64,000 nucleotides of DNA, taken from the NCBI GenBank assembly GCA_032433765.1, contig JAVIAB010000025.1, positions 35,672,782-35,736,781 on the forward strand, given 5' to 3'. The notes below the pieces were generated by a model. The model was not told the DNA's origin, ran no database searches, and saw only the letters and a program-made list of their open reading frames with translations. Source of the stretch: Megaustenia siamemsis. Its lineage: Eukaryota > Mollusca > Gastropoda > Stylommatophora > Ariophantidae. Shown here in pieces: positions 60,101 to 64,000 of the stretch (its first letter is position 1; each line of letters starts with the position of its first letter). Position numbers and translations under genes: made by a program.

Positions 60101-63100
60101 GTCAATAACAAACTTTAATATGTCAATAACAAACTTTAATATGTGTCAATAACAAACTTTAATAATTGTCAATAACAAACTTTAATATGTGTCAATAACA
60201 AACGTTAATATGTCAATATCAAACTTTAATATGTCAATAACAAACTTTAATAAGTCAATAACAAACTTTAATATGTCAATAACAAACTGTAATATGTCAA
60301 TAACAAACTGTAATATGTCAATAACAAACTTTAATATGTCAATAACAAACTGTAATATATCAATAACAAACTTTAATATGTCAATAACAAACCTTAATAT
60401 GTCAATAGCAAACTTTAGTTCGTCAATAACAAACTTTAATATGTCAATAACAAACTTTAATATGTGTCAGTAACAAACTTTAATATGTCAATAACAAACT
60501 GTAATATGTCAATAACAAACTTTAATATGTGTCAATAACAAACTTTAATAAGTGTCAATAACAAACTTTAATATGTGTCAATAACAAACTTTAATATGTG
60601 TCAATAACAAACTTTAATATGTCAAAAACAAACTTTAATGTGTTAATAACAAACTTTAATATGTCAATAGCAAACTTTAATATGTTAATAACAAACTTTA
60701 ATATGTCAATAACAAACTTTAATATGTGTCAATAACAAACTTTAATAATTGTCAATAACAAACTTTAATATGTCAATAACAAACTTTAATATGTGTCAAT
60801 AACAAACTTTAATATGTCAATATCAAACTTTAATATGTCAAAAACAAACTTTAATAAGTCAATAACAAACTTTAATATGTCAATAACAAACTGTAATATG
60901 TCAATAACAAACTTTAATATGTCAATAACAAACTTTAATATGTCAATAACAAACTGTAATATATCAATAACAAACTTTAATATGTCAATAACAAACTTTA
61001 ATATGTCAATAGCAAACTTTAATTCGTCAATAACAAACTTTAATATGTCAATAACAAACTTTAATATGTGTCAGTAACAAACTTTAATATGTCAATAACA
61101 AACTGTAATATGTCAATAACAAACTTTAATATGTGTCAATAACAAACTTTAATAAGTGTCAATAACAAACTTTAATATGTGTCAATAACAAACTTTAATA
61201 TGTGTCAATAACAAACTTTAATATGTCAAAAACAAACTTTAATATGTCAATAACAAACTTTAATATGTCAATAACAAACTTTAATATGTCAATAACAAAC
61301 TTCAAAATGTCAATAACAAACTTTAATATGACAATAACAAACTTTAATATGTCAATAACAAACTTTAATATGTCAATAACAAACTTTTTTATGTGTCAAT
61401 AACAAACTGTAATATGTCAATAACAAACTTTAATATGTCAATAACAAACTTTAATATGTCAATAACAAACTTTAATATGTTAATAACAAATTTTAATGTG
61501 TCAATAACAAACTTTAATATGTCAATAACAAACTTTAATATGTCAATAACAAACTTTAATATGTGTCAGTAACAAACTTTAATATGTGTCAATAACAAAC
61601 TGTAATGTGTCAATAACAAACTTTAATATGTTAATAACAAACTTTAATGTGTCAATAACAAACTTTAATGAGTCAATAATAAACTTTAATGTGTCAATAA
61701 CAAACTTTAATATGTCAATAACCAACTTTAATATGTCAGTAACAAACTTTAATATGTCAATAACAAACGTTAGTATGTGTCAATAACAAACTTTAATATG
61801 TCATTAACAAACTTTAATATGTCAATAACAAACTTTAATATGTCATTAACAAACTTTAATACGTCAATAACAAACTTTAATATGTCAATAACAAACTTTA
61901 ATATGTGTCAATAACAAACTTTAATATGTCATTAACAAACTTTAATGTCAATAACAAACTTTAATATGTGTCAATAACAAACTTTAATATGTGTCAATAA
62001 CAAACTGTAATGTGTCAATAACAAACTTTAATATGTAAATAACAAACTTTAATATGCCAATAACAAACTTTAATATGTCAATAACAAACTTTAATGTGTC
62101 AATAACAAACTTTAATATGTCATTAACAAACTTAATTATATCAAAAACAAACTTTAATATGTCAATAACAAACTTTAGTATGTCAATAACAAACTTTAAC
62201 ATGTCAATAACAAACTTTAATATGTCAATAACAAACTTTAATATGTCAATAACAAACTTTAGTATGTGTCAATAACAAACTTTAATATGTCATTAACAAA
62301 CTTTAATATGTCAATAACAAACTTTAATATGTTAATAACAAACTTTAATATGTCAATAGCAAACTTTAATTCGTCAATAACAAATTTTAATATGTGTCAG
62401 TAACAAACTTTAATATGTCAATAACAAACTTTAATATGTGTCAATAACAAACTTTAATATGTGTCAATAACAAACTTTAATATGTCATTAACAAACTTTA
62501 ATACGTCAATAACAAACTTTAATATGTTAATAACAAACTTTAATATGTCAATAACAAACTTTAAAATGTCAATAACAAACTTTAATATGTCAATAACAAA
62601 CTTTAATATGTCAATAACAAACTTTAATATGTGTCAATAACAAACTTTAATATGTCAATAACAAACTTTAATATGTCATTAACAAACATTAATATGTCAA
62701 TAACAAACTTTAATGTGTCAATAAAAACATTTAATATGTCAATAACAAACTTTAATATGTGTCAGTAACAAACTTTAATATGTCAATAACAAATTGTAAT
62801 ATGTCAATAACAAACTTTAATATGTCAATAACAAACTTTAATATGTCAATAACAAACTTTAATATGTCAAAAACAAACTTTAATGTGTCAATAACAAACT
62901 TTAATATGTCAGTAACAAACTTTAATATGTCAATAACAAACTTTAATGTGTCAATAACAAACTTTAATATGTCAATAACAAACTTTAATATGTCAATAAC
63001 AAACTTTAATATGTGTCAGTAACAAACTTTAATATGTCAATAACAAACTGTAATATGTCAATAACAAACTTTAATATGTGTCAATAACAAACTTTAATAA

Positions 63101-64000
63101 GTGTCAATAACAAACTTTAATATGTGTCAATAACAAACTTTAATATGTGTCAATAACAAACTTTAATATGTCAAAAACAAACTTTAATATGTTAATAACA
63201 ATCTTTAATATGTCAATAGCAAACTTTAATATGTTAATAACAAACTTTAATATGTCAATAACAAACTTTAAAATGTCAATAACAAACTTTAATATGTCAA
63301 TAACAAACTTTAATATGTCAATAACAAACTTTAATATGTCAATAACAAACTTTATTATGTGTCAATAACAAACTGTAATATGTCATTAACAAACTTTAAT
63401 ATGTCAATAACAAACTTTAATATGTCAAAAACAAACTTTAATATGTTAATAACAAATTTTAATGTGTCAATAACAAACTTTAATATGTCAATAACAAACT
63501 TTAATATGTCAATAACAAACTTTAATATGTGTCAGTAACAAACTTTAATATGTGTCAATAACAAACTGTAATGTGTCAATAACAAACATTAATATGTAAA
63601 TAACAAACTTTAATGTGTCAATAACAAACTTTAATGAGTCAATAATAAACTTTAATGTGTCAATAACAAACTTTAATATGTCAATAACCAACTTTAATAT
63701 GTCAGTAACAAACTTTAATATGTCAATAACAAACTTTAGTATGTGTCAATAACAAACTTTAATGTCAATAACAAACTGTAATATGTCAATAACAAACTTT
63801 AATATGTGTCAGTAACAAACTTTAATATGTGTCAGTAACAAACTTTAATATGTGTCAATAACAAACATTGATATGTCAATAACAAACTTTAATATGTGTC
63901 AATAACAAACTTTAATATGTGTCAATAACAAACTTTATAATGTCAATAACAAACTTTAATATGTCAAAAACAAACTTTAATATGTCAATAACAAACTTTA
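48125..64000. repeat. 21/23-bp satellite array with multi-kb higher-order repeats, runs off the window
   Basis: Nearly 16 kb of AATAACAAACTTTAATATGTC (21 bp) and AATAACAAACTTTAATATGTGTC (23 bp), about 730 units, with point variants (CTGTAAT, GTTAAT, TTAGT, AAAAACAAAC, AATAGCAAAC). The order of variants repeats on a large scale. The rare unit ACAAACATTGATATG occurs at about 48248, 50758, 54927, 59308 and 63858. Another marker block with GTTAATATGTCAATATC occurs at about 49140, 51650, 55755 and 60203, and again 604 bp later within copies. This gives a higher-order period of about 4.1-4.5 kb after an initial 2.5 kb. MSITNFN heptad frames arise because 21 is a multiple of three and are not genes. 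Confidence 0.97.

Noticed and set aside
49126..63368. Series of 66-94-codon MSITNFN frames
   Set aside because: They arise from the 21-bp satellite unit and end wherever a 23-bp unit shifts the frame.

Overview
The window looks like intergenic/intronic DNA of an invertebrate animal. It is AT-rich, has no operons or dense coding, carries several families of APE-type non-LTR retrotransposons (LINEs), tRNA-derived SINEs and a TTAA-flanked MITE, and includes a decayed copy of an animal FBXL7-like F-box/LRR gene. The mix of transposons would suit a mollusc or another lophotrochozoan, but that is an inference and the sequence does not prove it.

About 70% of the window (roughly 46 kb by my count) is tandem minisatellite. 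At least sixteen arrays with different units lie end to end: 47 bp (1-2640), 22 bp (4597-12020), about 19/38 bp (12131-13280), 29 bp (14065-15965), 35 bp (16301-18072), 52/44 bp (18835-22555), 53/50 bp (22556-25565), about 45-50 bp with (CA)n (28848-29940), 42 then 24 bp (30490-32930), 32 bp (32931-34165), CA-rich (34258-34664), 41/38 bp (36860-37735), 35 bp (38035-38745), 43 bp (39395-40855), 33 bp (42925-43270), 65 bp (46261-47050) and 21/23 bp (48125 to the window end). The last array has a multi-kilobase higher-order period. Almost all long open frames here are stop-free readings of these repeats, not genes.

Transposon remnants sit between and inside the arrays. LINE pieces are at 2795-3735, 8696-9459, 25566-28847 (with a second LINE nested inside in the opposite direction), 35577-36815, 38880-39226, 41080-42625, 43631-44165, 44212-44287, 44320-45470 and 45690-46300. 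All are truncated, frameshifted or internally deleted. SINEs lie at 43275-43600 and 47167-47697, the second with a clear 16-bp target-site duplication.

Possible host coding sequence is sparse. On the + strand, 4050-4435 is the C-terminal LRR/tail region of an FBXL7-like gene, broken by a frameshift and a stop codon. On the - strand, small cysteine-rich open segments bounded by plausible splice sites (42799-42908, 37914-38003, 34665-34726, 30278-30353, 30047-30135) may be exons of one secreted cysteine-rich protein gene whose introns are filled by minisatellites and LINEs. Several junctions are phase-compatible, but the model is unproven. I see no complete intact gene, no tRNA or rRNA gene, and no CRISPR array.
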